A DNA stretch of 64,000 nucleotides, from positions 23,277 through 87,276 of the forward strand of contig CALNVZ010001561.1 in the NCBI GenBank assembly GCA_940671915.1, read 5' to 3'. Within the stretch, counting starts at the first letter, position 1; each line of letters starts with the position of its first letter. The notes below the pieces were generated by a model, which was not told the DNA's origin, searched no databases, and was given only the letters and a program-made list of their open reading frames with translations. Below, piece after piece: positions 34,851 to 45,440 of this stretch. Position numbers and translations under genes: made by a program. Origin of the DNA: Paracentrotus lividus (lineage: Eukaryota; Echinodermata; Echinoidea; Camarodonta; Echinidae).

Positions 34851-35337
34851 TTAAAAGTTGCCCCCCCCCTCTGGAAAATCCATGATCCACGCTGCCATAC
34901 ATTCGTGATTTTAAGCCCCTTCAGCCCCCCCCCCCACACGAATAGCGACACGGATACAACTGCCGAATAAATTATTTAATTATTGAGTGATGATAGACCA
35001 ATTTTAGAAATGAAACTTATTCTTTACCGGAAAAATTCGCCCGCTGAAAATAAATTTTATTAAATAAGACAGAACGAAAACATTGCGGAAGAATTATTTA
35101 GTTATGGACTGTTAAACGGCCCGACTTTAGAAGCGAAACTAATTCTTTATCAGTAGTCGCCGTTGATAATTTTGTGAATTAATCTCCAAAAATCAAATTT
35201 AACAGCAGACGCTGTTAAATAATGACACCCCCCCCCCCGGCCCCCCCCAAAAAAAAATCCCTCTTATCTGGAGGTTATTCATGGGTGACCAAAAGACAGT
35301 CCCAAAACTATTCTAATTAGCTCTGGCAGTAATAGCT

Positions 35338-35555
35338 CAATTTTCGGAAATAACGAACCTTTTTCTATTTTCGGAATAACGAACCTTATTCTTTATTATC
35401 GGAAAACCAAACCTTATTCTATTTTCGTAATAACGAACCTTATTCTATTATTGGAAAACCAAACCTTATTCTATTTTCGTAATAACGAACCTTGTTCTAT
35501 TTTCGGAATAACGAACCTTTCTATATTTAGGAATAACGAACCTTCGGTATAACGA
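35338..35555. repeat. TTCGGAATAACGAACCTT minisatellite, array A
   Basis: Around ten diverged units of 18-25 bp built on TTTTCGGAATAACGAACCTT. The same unit forms arrays at 40230-40395 (reverse strand) and 45095-45440. Confidence 0.9.
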
Positions 35556-36106
35556 ACACTAATTCCCCCCCCCCTGCGGACTACTGGACCCGCAGCGCGC
35601 GGCCGCGGACTATCGGACCAGCGGACTATCGGGCTAAGCCGCTTTGGGGGGTCTAAATTATGAACTTAAATATCAACAAAAAAAAATGCAAGCTCTCTCT
35701 ATAATTTATTATATTATATTGTTATTATTTAATGAATATTTCATAAACGACTGGTTCAGAAAACTACTAAACACAGCCTTTCGAGAAAAGCCCCCCCCCC
35801 CCCTCCGGGTGTCTCGCGGAATGGGGTGCGTTAATTTGACTTCCCTCCTCAACCACCCCTTTCGAGAAAAGCCCCCCCCCCCCCGTGTGTTCACGAAAGG
35901 GTGCGGCGTCCCCGCTCATCCCCGCTCCGCGAACGCAGACGATCGTTGCAAGCACCCCCCCCCCCCGGTCTTGACAGCTACCAAAACACCCAGTGACTGA
36001 TTAGGGTTGATTTCATAAAAGATTTACCAGAGCGGATATATTAATTGCTTGATATGTACATTTACTGCATATGTATAATATTTTCATTTTTCTGTACAGT
36101 TTGCTA

Positions 36107-36920
36107 TATGTCACACACGTGACCCACTAAAATGTCACACACGTGACACGACATCAAGATATAAAATAATAGATAAAAAAAGAAATTTCAGAGATGACTC
36201 CTATCCAGTGGTATTTTTTGGTTTACAGATCTATAATGCATATCTCACAGAGATAAGAACATTTTATCATTTTAAAACTCACAGGAATTTCAAAATGAAA
36301 TTGAACCTTCAAAATAATGCCGTTTTGTGAAGTCACACACGTGACCCACTTCTTTTGACCTCTGACCTTGAACAGGCATATTGTAAACATCGAAAAATAT
36401 TTCCATGTGATAGCCAACAAAATATGTTAGCATAATACAAACATTAAATCAGTATGTCCTTAAAGTTGTTAGAGTTATAGCCAATTAAAGTCAAGATTTT
36501 GCATAATTTCGGTCACACACGTGACCAGAAATGGTCATTCTTGGTCACGCGTGTGACCGAAATTATGCAAAATCTCGACTTTCATTGGCTATAACTCTAA
36601 CAATTTCCTCTAACAATGACCATGTATTTCCTTGTTTTTTCGATCTTTTGTTTTGCTTGTTTGTTTGTTCTTTTTGTTGTTGTTTTTTTCGCAAAAATTA
36701 TTGCCATTTTGGAGCATAATAATGCTAAAATAAATTAATTTCAGCCAATAAAAGTGAAAATAATCAGAATTTATGACCGCCCCCACCCAGCGGGTCACGT
36801 GTGTGACCAATTTGTCCCCAAAAGGTTCACTTTTCAAAGAATGGCCGAATAGCCTGGTCGCTTTTTTTAAGGCATGACCATAGTTGGTCACACACGTGAC
36901 CCGTGGGTCACGTGTGTGAC
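36107..36920. repeat. Cluster of GGTCACACACGTGACC palindromes
   Basis: At least eight copies of the 16-mer or its complement near 36107, 36133, 36332, 36512, 36543, 36795, 36887 and 36904; further ones at 32173 and (decayed) 30703. Each is itself an interrupted palindrome (GGTCAC-ACAC-GTGACC) with an E-box-like CACGTG inside. They are irregularly spaced, not head-to-tail. Confidence 0.9.
36466..36606. repeat. ~60-bp-arm hairpin centred on the CACGTG palindromes
   Basis: Left arm TTGTTAGAGTTATAGCCAAT runs through TTTTGCATAATTTCGGTCAC and pairs almost perfectly with the right arm ending GGCTATAACTCTAACAA. The loop is about 17 bases. High arm identity suggests recent origin or conversion. Confidence 0.9.
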
Positions 36921-37490
36921 CAATTTCAAAGTTAATTAATAACTAAATTAAAATCTCTCATGGCTTCATATTAGGTGAGATGCAAGGCACATTATATCTA
37001 GCTTTGGAGACAAAATTGTAATAATAATAGAACCATGGTTTTCGGGGGGCGTTAACTTTTCGTGTTTTGGGGTTATTTGTGACATTTGATGGCAATTAAT
37101 TTCTTTAGTTAATTATCTTAAAACAGTCAATTCAACACTATTATTTTTCATTTAAATTTAAAGGAATGAAATTTAAAAAAGGGTATAATGACAATAATCA
37201 AAGTAAGGAGACCAGCATATACAATCAAGTCAGGGTCAAACAAATGATATTTTACGTACCATTTTTCTATTCAAATTTTTTGCATGTTAATTTAAGTAAA
37301 TGAGCATGAACAATTGCAAAAATCACGAAAAAAACATCAGTTCATGAAACTTCAGGCATTGCTCTATTTGAATGTGCAGCTTAAAAACAAAAAGGACAAA
37401 CTTTATTTTATCCAAAAAAGGTTCACTTTTCAAAGAATCGCCCTTTTGCAGCTTTTGAACCCTCCTGTAAAAATCCTAGTTACGGGCCTG

Positions 37491-38104
37491 CAAGTCACAA
37501 TGATGAAGGCACGTAGAAAGCTACAAATTTAACAGGTTTTATGCCGACATTTCTTTAAAAGACAGTTTACGTTAACATGAAGCTAAAAATATTTTTATAA
37601 TGAATAAAGAAAAAATCAAACTGATGAGTGATTTTTTCAATGTTTAGGCCTAAATACAGGAAAAATGGGAAAATAAGTAAGTCGAAAAATGGCAAACAGA
37701 ATTCCATGACATTTGCTTTTGTGACAAATTGTTTCGCTGTATATTCCAGATACAAATCGAATAACTAACTTCAATCTAGGGTTTATCACCATACACTACC
37801 TGTCCCGCCAGAGGCGATCGTTTTTGTGACAACCAGGGAAATGGATTTCTCCATTAGGTCCAATCGACGGTTATCTATTCGTTGATTACTTACCATCTGT
37901 CCCTAAAAGATTTTCACGTTTTAGAAAATAACCCTCGTTCCTAAGTTTGACTCCAATGATCGTAGCCTGCTTTTCCCTGTCAAGTGTTATCGTATATTGT
38001 CACCAGGTAGTGAACGTTTAGCAGAATCAATTCAACTGTCTTATCTTTCATTATTTTGACTGAGGACCTTCAAAAAGAAAAACACATTTTGATGTAAATT
38101 ACAG
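37491..38104. other. Intron end before FN3 exon 8, nothing recognised
   Basis: AT-rich unique sequence, no repeat family or additional exon recognised. Confidence 0.5.
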
Positions 38105-38359
38105 CTGCTGTCCCAACTGAGGTGCTTGTGGATTCAGTCACGACGAACTCTGCAACCTTATCTTGGACACCTATTGATGGAAGCTTTGTCTATCAGATTT
38201 TCTACACTGGACCAGATGGAGTTGAAGTGGCTGCGACACCCACACTTACCCCTTCTACCACCATACCTGGCCTTTCTCCTGGAACTACATACACATTCAG
38301 TGTCCAATCAAACACTGGAGGTGGTCTAGTACCTGTGGGGACTGCAACCACGACCACAG
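38105..38359 (+). CDS. FN3 exon 8
   Basis: Acceptor GTAAATTACAG and donor G|GTTACA. Reads EVLVDSVTTNSATLSWTPID, FVYQIFYTGPDGVEV and GLSPGTTYTFSVQS. Nucleotide identity with exon 10 is very high over the central 100 bp (for example GGAAGCTTTGTCTATCAGAT in both), and their downstream introns are also homologous. Confidence 0.92.
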
Positions 38360-38689
38360 GTTACAGAATTATTTTTTTTCATATCACTCACATTTACACA
38401 CCGATTCTCAATAAAAAACAAATGACATTCTTTCTTTTCGTCCCTAGATCTTCAGCGCACATCCTGCATGCCATTACATTATGCAACTAACGTTCAAAAT
38501 TAATAATCTCATGTTCAACACATCTGTACAACTCTTATTGATATCTTATAAGTTTGTTGGGGATGAAATCATTTAGATATTCAGGAATGGCACTTGTACA
38601 ATTATGAAAATAGATGGATAAATCAAATACTTTTCTAAACAAAAAAGACAATAATGTAGATTTGTTGTGGTCCTCGCGGAAATGTTATG

Positions 38690-38893
38690 GCCTGAAAATC
38701 ACATGCTACGTGGTTCAAATCCCAACCTCTTCACTACGGTACTGATCTACCACCATCAGAAGAACTTTGATGTGAGTACCATTATCAGGGTAGTCTTACT
38801 ACACCGGGTAATTATTAGTTAACAATTAGTGCATAGAAAATGATGTGATATTGTGCTCTATATACATATTGTGTCATTATTATTATTATCAAT
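38690..38893 (+). mobile_element. tRNA-derived SINE in the exon 8-9 intron
   Basis: B-box GTGGTTCAAATCCC near 38710, then CCGGGTAATTATTAGTTAAC and a (TTA)n tail. The same SINE lies at the same relative place after exon 10 (48540-48755), so it was there before the exon pair duplicated. Confidence 0.7.
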
Positions 38894-38938
38894 AAGTTGA
38901 AAATAGCAAAATATATTTTGGATTGCATTAACTTACAG

Positions 38939-39193
38939 ATAACATTGCAACTCAGGTACTTGTAGATTCAGTCACGACGGAGTCAGTCACTTTATCTTGG
39001 ACACCTATTCCTAGCAACTTCATCTACCAGATATTCTACACTGGACCAGATGGAGTCGAAGTGGCTGCAACTCCCACAACTGCCCCTACAACCACCATAA
39101 CGGGACTTTCTCCTGGGTCTTTGTATACGTTCCGTGTTCAATCAAATACTCCAAACGGACAAGGAGAAGTGGGCGCTGCAACAACTACCACAG
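38939..39193 (+). CDS. FN3 exon 9
   Basis: Acceptor ATTAACTTACAG and donor G|GTACTT. There is no internal Met near its start, so an ATG-based search would miss it. Reads VLVDSVTTESVTLSWTPIPS, FIYQIFYTGPDGVEV and GLSPGSLYTFRVQS, 85 residues. It is the parent-type sequence of the half exon at 48801-48929. Confidence 0.9.
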
Positions 39194-39470
39194 GTACTTA
39201 AGTAGAGCTGTAGCACTTTCTTTTGTTACGGGGGGATGATAAACAGATCCTCCCCCAGAAACAAACAAAAAATAATGCATGTCTACGCTCGTGGATACTT
39301 ACCATTTTACAAATCATATACAAATGGAAGTTGGAAATGTTATGTTATTTCAGTGAAATTGTGAATCTGTAGGTTGATCAGTTGCCATACCTTGAATCAT
39401 ACATTGTATTATGATATTTATCACTTTCCCTTTGAAATAAAACTGATTTTGCATCATTCACTAACAACAC
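39194..39470. other. Start of the exon 9-10 intron, nothing recognised
   Basis: Ordinary AT-rich intron; no element end until the TA at 39471. Confidence 0.5.
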
Positions 39471-39472
39471 TA

Positions 39473-40205
39473 GGGTACATGCAGGTAATATGGGCTACGT
39501 GAAGCAAATCATGTCGTGACCGGTGACCAGTGAACGGTGTGAGCGCCATATGTTGTTCATATGAACTGCTTACGAAAATTTATGGTCGTGAGGGCATCGG
39601 ATGCTGAGATTTCTGTGAGAAAATTTCTGAAAACCAACAAGGTAGGTAAAAATTACGAAATTTTTTTACCCTGATGTAAAATTTGATATTTCACACATTA
39701 ATGTGATGGTGAAAAAAGCGTTTGAGTGGGTAACCTCAATTGTTTGTATATTTAGTAAGCGTATATCTTTATTTTGATCATAATAGCGTGTACAGGTCAA
39801 TTTGTTATAATGAAGGGGTGCAAAGTGGCATTGAATACTTGTCTGACATAGCATCACTTACTTGGTATGTGGATGAGGTATCAATCTCTTTCCTAAAATT
39901 TTTTTTTTTTAATATATATATTTACAGTATAATTTTAAATAGAAATAACTTATTGTAGGCCTATTTTGATTTCTATAATGAAAATAAATATCTATAATTT
40001 ATAACGAGCAAAGATTTAAATTGAATATCTAGTCAAAGTATTTACTGAACGGTCTTGTAATTTCAAATGATATCTTAAAGTTAATTATTTTCACCATTTT
40101 TAGCAAATTCCAGACATAATAGAGTCATTGTTCAGTAGTTTTTAAAAATACACATTAAATACATATGCCCATATTACCTGCACATGCAGGTAATATGGGC
40201 ACTTT
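39473..40205. mobile_element. GGGTACATGCAGGTAATATGGG element, copy 2 (truncated)
   Basis: Left end GGGTACATGCAGGTAATATGGG is preceded by TA. Co-linear with 1538-2345, including the internal palindrome CCCATATTACCTGCACATGC (about 40168-40198). It then switches to a TTCGGAATAACGAAC array, so the right third is missing. Confidence 0.85.
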
Positions 40206-40229
40206 GGTGATGACGTCACCCTTTTGTGG

Positions 40230-40397
40230 TAAGCACCCGTTATTCCGAAGGTTCGTAATTCCGAAGGTTCTTTATTCCGAAGGTTCGTCATTCCGAAAAC
40301 GAAATAAGGTTCGTTACGCCGAAGGTTCGTCATTCCGAAAACGAAAAAGAGTTCGTTATTCCGAAGGTTTGTCATTCCGAAAACGAAATAGACTGAT
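40230..40397. repeat. TTCGGAATAACGAACC minisatellite, array B
   Basis: About eight units such as GGTTCGTCATTCCGAAAACG and GTTCGTTATTCCGAA, reverse-strand form of arrays A and C. It is wedged between a truncated element and the next one. Confidence 0.9.
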
Positions 40398-40401
40398 TTA
40401 G

Positions 40402-42098
40402 TATAGGTTTTCCCGGTCACTTTCATACAAATATCATTTGAATCTATTTTAAGATCATTCAATTTCACCACAGTTGTGATCGTTTGGGCCAACCTCCATT
40501 TAAACTTATATTAAGTTCGTTCAATTCATTTTTTTATACAATGATCTTTTTAAATGTGCCAAGTCGATTTTAAAAAGTAGCATAAGCGTTTAAAGAATTT
40601 TGATTCAATTTCATTTTTGCTTCGTTTGAGATTTGAATTCTTGTAAAGCATTCTTCGAATCAATCATCTAAGTTTAGATAAAGAACATTCAACTTTAGAA
40701 TTGGAAATGTTTAATATTTCTTTTCGCTCGATCGAATTAATTATCGGTGCAACAAATTTAGAAAAAGAGTCATTCACATTGGAACTTTATGCATAGATTA
40801 TTAGAAATATGCATTCAAATTCAAATGGGGAAGGCCTCGGACTTTGTTAGGTCATTCAAATTCATTATAAGGCAAGCATGTTAAAAATAAGTGTATTCTA
40901 TTTAAGATTCATTCGTCAAGAAGATATGATATTGTAGGTTATCAAAACGGTTTACCATGACTTTGTTTACCCTGCAGCCAAGGATATTTCCAGAAACAAA
41001 GCAAAAAACAAACAACAAACAAACAAAAACAAAAAAAAATCTTTGATATAAGATTAATATCAGATGCGAATAGAGCAAAATACAAAATTAACATGGAAAA
41101 AAATAAACAACAGCCGATTTATATATTTTCAAATGACCTTAAAAAAAACAATACAAAGCCCCAATTTTAACAGTGGCGGATCCAGGATTTTATGGGGGCC
41201 AAAATTTATAGTTCAGATTCTTGTACAGTCGAATTTATTTTGCGTTACGCTGGTAGAGCAAAAAGGAGCGGGGAGGCTGGGAGAAGGGGGGGGGGTAGGT
41301 GTGAAGATATTTCGGCATTCGGTCGTCCTTACAGTCATATTTCACCCGTGGTAGGGGTAGAGTTAAGTCGGTCATCCATAAATAATGTATCCTGCTTCTT
41401 TTTGGGGGGATGTTTAAGTTGGGCCCTTCGCAGAGTACCAGATTTTATGCACTTTTTTCTCAATTATTGGCTCGGGTGAGGTGGGGGGGGGGGTTCCAAG
41501 CTCGTCAGGCTCCTTTGAATCTCCCTCAATGGAATCGCGGATTCGTTATAATTTCAGATAAAATCCTTGTTTAAAACATGATTTAAAGGATAAGCCTAAA
41601 TAATTATATGGCACACCAATGCTATGAGAATATTGTATAATGCGAAAATATTTAGAGAATGAAGGGAACACACAAAAACGTAAAAGGAATTTTAAATTGA
41701 ATGGAAGTTTCTTAAAATTGAGTTCCTCAAAATGAAATTGATTGCCCGAACAGGCTAATTGGACTCCTAAAAACGATGCCTCGTTAATTTGAATGAACAT
41801 AATGCGGAATTGTACATACATTAATGAACTCGTATGCACGTTTAAAGATCTTGTTTGCTATATAAATAAAATTAAGTACGGGTAAAATATGATTGAAAGC
41901 ATTACGTGGAAATGGTTTTGCCCCCATTATGAAATTGAATACTCTTAAAATAAAGCTTCGTGACTATGAATGAACTTGATTCCCCGTATTTTAAAATTAA
42001 AATGCCGATATCGATCGGAAAAAGGTATCGCTTGAATCTGAATGAACCTTCTAAAGGTTTGAATGACAAACCTATGAAATTGGGCGGGAAAACCTATA
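40402..42098. mobile_element. CGGGAAAACCTATA-ended element, best complete copy
   Basis: Starts TATAGGTTTTCCCGG and ends CGGGAAAACCTATA at 42085-42098, a perfect 13-14-bp inverted repeat; 1697 bp. Subterminal zones contain many ATTCAATTT / GAATGAAC-type units. A GGCGGATCCAGG element (from about 41172) is nested inside. No transposase is visible. This copy defines the family termini. Confidence 0.8.
41172..41535. mobile_element. GGCGGATCCAGG-type element, nested copy
   Basis: Begins GTGGCGGATCCAGGATTTTA, followed by GCGTTACGC, AGCAAAAAGG and a poly(G) run, the same order as in 52635-53060. The right boundary is uncertain, possibly near CGCGGATTCG at 41535. Confidence 0.55.
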
Positions 42099-42465
42099 AT
42101 AAAAACGGTGTTGTAATTCAAAAGTAACAGGATAGTATGCAAAGTATAAGCGGAGGATGATACACGTGTATTTTATGGGAGCAAAGCATGTATTGCATCA
42201 AAAAATGACATGGATCAAAAATCTTAATTTTTATTTTATCTGAGCAATTGCTCTCTGAGCGAATGGATTAAAAATGTTGGGGACTGAATAACCTCCAGAT
42301 GAGGGATTTTTTTTTTTTTTTTTTCTTTTTGCGAGGAGGGGTGTCATTATTTTAGCGGTATTGGGGACTAGCGGGGACTTATGGCAGCACTTACAATTAA
42401 TGTTTTTTTTTATCATTAGGCCTATCCATGTGAAATTTTAAATGTATGTGTCTGTAGGTGTGTGT
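42099..42465. other. Gene-free interval with T run
   Basis: A T run at 42307-42325; no recognised feature. Confidence 0.5.
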
Positions 42466-42469
42466 TGCG

Positions 42470-43175
42470 GGGTAAGCCCGCTAGTCATAAGGACCGCTTT
42501 TCAAAGTGCTCGGTAGTCATGTAAGTTCCTATATCCCGAGGTTCGCTTGTTATAAAATTAAAAAGGGGTCACTAATCATAAACTCAGAAGGACAATAAGT
42601 CAAAAGAACCAATATTCATAATGCAAGATAAGGGTCGTTATTTATAATGCTCATTGACCATAGGGATCGCTAGTCATAATCAATAAAGATGATTGCCAGT
42701 CATAATACTAGGAGAGGGTCGCTAGTCTTAAAAGTGATAATAAGGAGTCAATATTCATAAAGGTCGCTAGTCATAATAGAAAATGGGGGTCGCTCGTCAT
42801 AATAGGAGAAAAGGACCCCAAATAATATTATGAGTAGTGTTCGACCTTTTTTCTCCTATTATGACTGGCGACCCTGATCGACTATTATGTCTAGATACCC
42901 TTATCCCCTATTATGACTTGCGAACCCCATCTTCTATTATGACTAGCGACCCTTATGAACAGTGACCCCTTTTCACTGTTATGACTAGCGACCCTCTTAC
43001 TTGATTATGACTAGTGACCATTTTTCTTGATTATGAATAGCAACCGTCATCGTTTATTATGACAAGCGATCCTTATGACTGTTGACCCTTATGAATAGCG
43101 ACCCTTACGAACATTATGACTAGCAGTTCTTATGATTCGCGGGTATTATGACTGGTGGTCCTTGTGACTAGCGAG
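42470..43175. repeat. Fold-back array of GGGTCGCTAGTCATAATAG units
   Basis: The left half has about 10 irregular units of GGTCGCTAGTCATAA(TAG); the right half has the same number of CTATTATGACTAGCGACC units. The turn is at about 42800-42845, where GGAGAAAAGGACC meets GACCTTTTTTCTCC. Thus one hairpin is made of a tandem repeat facing its own complement. Noncoding. Confidence 0.9.
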
Positions 43176-43384
43176 TGGACCCCATGTAGCGCGATGGTGT
43201 AAAAGTGCCTGTTCTCCAACAACAGTGTTAAAGTTTTAAAAAACTACAGGTTGTGTAATTTTTAAACAACGCTGTGCGATTCACCGGTTAACACGCAGTT
43301 GTTTAAGATTTTAAACAACTTGTTTAATTTTTTTCTAACAGTGTAGTATAGATTCACCAAGAATGTATTATATATATATATATA
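43176..43384. other. Short gene-free spacer
   Basis: Contains paired TTTAAACAAC/GTTTAAGATT motifs and a short (TA)n tract at 43370-43386. Confidence 0.5.
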
Positions 43385-44232
43385 TACCGAGTGAGTAAAA
43401 CAAAACTTTACACCTAGAAAAATGTCAATAAAAAGAAAACAAATTTATAAACCCCAAATTATTTTACATATTCTGAAAGAGTAACTCATCTCGCATCTTC
43501 TGGTACCATTTTTGTGTGGTATGTCTTTACGCTTGGATGGACACGACGCATTGTTTGCGAACATGTCAACTTCGTATTGTGCCAGAATGGGAGTGAAATC
43601 AAAACAACAAGAAGCTAGAAAAAAGCAACTTCATCCTGATTAAAATAGCATAACTTTTTAACGAAAATGTCTTCCGCTTAATAACTTGGCAGGGTTGTTG
43701 TTACACATACTGACTACATTTTGTATGAAAATTAGATAGACCTGTAGAGTCAGGCATGAGTGATCACACGTCAAAGACACAATAATCACTTTTCGAAAGT
43801 ATAAGGAGGCCTTTTTGGGTCTGTCAGTGGCAATTTAGTCTTTAATGTGTACTCATTTGTGCATTGCTTCACGAGTAAATCTAATTTTCATACAAAATGT
43901 AATCAATTGTGTAACAACAACCCTGCCAAGTTATTAAGTGGAAGACATTTCCGTTAAAAAAGTAATGCTATTTTAATGAGGATGAAGTTACTTTTTTCTA
44001 GCTTTTTGATGTTTTGATTTTACTCCCATTCTGGCACAATTCGAAATTGACATGTTCGCAAACAATGCGATGTGTTCATCCAAGCATAAAGACATACTAC
44101 ACAAAAATGGTACCAGAAGATGCGGGAGGAGTTACTCTTTCAGAATATGTAAAAGAATTTGGGGTTTATAAATTGGTTTTCTATTTATTGACATATTTCT
44201 AGGTGTAAAGTTTTTTTTTTACTCACTCGGTA
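43385..44232. mobile_element. TACCGAGTGAG fold-back element, copy 1
   Basis: Nearly the whole element is an inverted repeat: left arm TACCGAGTGAGTAAAACAAA onward pairs with the right arm ending TTTACTCACTCGGTA. Arms of ~400 bp face a short loop near 43800-43815. Inserted in TA-rich DNA. The second copy is at 50942-51731 in another intron of the same gene. Confidence 0.9.
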
Positions 44233-44317
44233 TATATAAATATACACATACACACTTGGTGAATCTATCCTAGTAACTTCTACACTGCTCAATGTCCGAG
44301 CATTGAGGCAGAGCGTT

Positions 44318-44575
44318 TAATAGTCAAGAAATCACAAAGAAATTGACGGTTGTATCATGTTCATTCATCGCTACTCACGAGTTTCGCTCAAAGCGATCAT
44401 CAGGCAACTAATGAAACATTGGCAATGTATCATTAGTTGTCTGAAGATCACTTTGCCAATGTTTCATTAGTTTGAAACAGCTAGTTACCTGATGATCGCT
44501 TTGCGTGAAACTCGTGAGTAGCGACGAATAAACATGATACAACCGTCAATTTCTGTTTGATTTCTTGACTATTTC
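44318..44575. repeat. Hairpin with ~90-bp arms
   Basis: TTGACGGTTGTATCATGTTC, a CTACTCACGAGTTTCGC block and GCGATCATCAGG on the left pair with the complementary right arm ending AACCGTCAA. A second small inverted motif, GGCAATGTATCATTAGTTG, fills the loop. Confidence 0.85.
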
Positions 44576-45094
44576 AGTTGAATTCAAAGCATGACGTTTA
44601 TTACATTATTTTAATATATCTTTTAATAATATATTCCAAAAAGATTGCTATGCTGGGTGAGGACGGCAGTTTTGCCCCTCTCCCCCAGCCAAAAAAGAGG
44701 AATCGTCGCCCCTTTTTGAGGTGTTAATTCCTCATATTCTGGTCCAAACAAGCCCCCATCCACACCCCCCCCCCCCCCGCAGAGCGACATTTAATCAAGA
44801 ATGAGTCTTTTAGTAGAAATTTTGAACTTGTACAAAACAATTTCAATATGCATCAATACTCCCCTAGCGAAATTTACAGGTCAAGTAACGATTCTTGCAT
44901 AAACTAGTCCCATAAGCCTATGATCACCCCTTTGAAAGAATTCTTAAACGCCCCTGGTAACAATATAGATGAACCCCTTTCTACCCTCATAACAATAAAT
45001 TGAACAGTAAAGGTGATACCTTTCCCCCTCCAACACGCCTGCCCTCCAGTTTTCCCGGCTTCGCCACAGATTATTTCATTTTTGGACTAATTAC
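44576..45094. other. Gene-free interval
   Basis: C runs at 44765-44780. Text-like fragments of mobile DNA but no clear termini. Confidence 0.4.
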
Positions 45095-45440
45095 AAAACT
45101 TATTTTATTTTCGGATTAACGAACCTTCGGAATGACGAACCCTATTTCGTTTTCGGAATGACGACCCTTCGGAATGACGAACCCTATTTCGTTTTCGGAA
45201 TGACGAACCCTTTGTCGTTTTTGGAATGACGAACCTTCGGAATAACGAACCCTATTTCGTTTTCGGAATGACGAACCTTCGGAATAACAAACCTTCGGAA
45301 TAACGCCACAAATGATCGGATTAACGAACCCTTTTTTATTTTCGGATAAACGAACATCGAGGTATAGGCATTTTACGTGTTTCAGAATGACGAACCTTCG
45401 TAATAGTGGACCTTCGGAATAACGAACCTTCAGAATTACG
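45095..45440. repeat. TTCGGAATAACGAACC minisatellite, array C
   Basis: Fifteen or so units of CCTATTTCGTTTTCGGAATG / ACGAACCTTCGG. The largest of the three arrays and the same strand as array A. Confidence 0.9.

Larger units (their letters stand above)
30095..37490. repeat. ~7.4-kb nested inverted repeat (fold-back)
   Basis: Blocks pair in mirror order: 30095-30112 with about 37470-37490 (CAGGCCCGTAACTA), 30340-30760 with 37030-37440, 32086-32300 with 36690-37020, and 32600-32935 with 35715-35975. The left arm is interrupted by a CGGGAAAATCTATA-ended insertion (about 30766-32083) that the right arm lacks. The centre (32935-35715) is not palindromic and carries a small ORF and satellite arrays. 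Arms are diverged by point changes and indels. Whether it is one giant element or nested ones cannot be told by eye. Confidence 0.8.

Noticed and set aside
35338..45440. Regularly repeated short units that might be a CRISPR array
   Set aside because: Units are contiguous or irregular without unique spacers, and the genome is eukaryotic with spliced genes. They are minisatellites.
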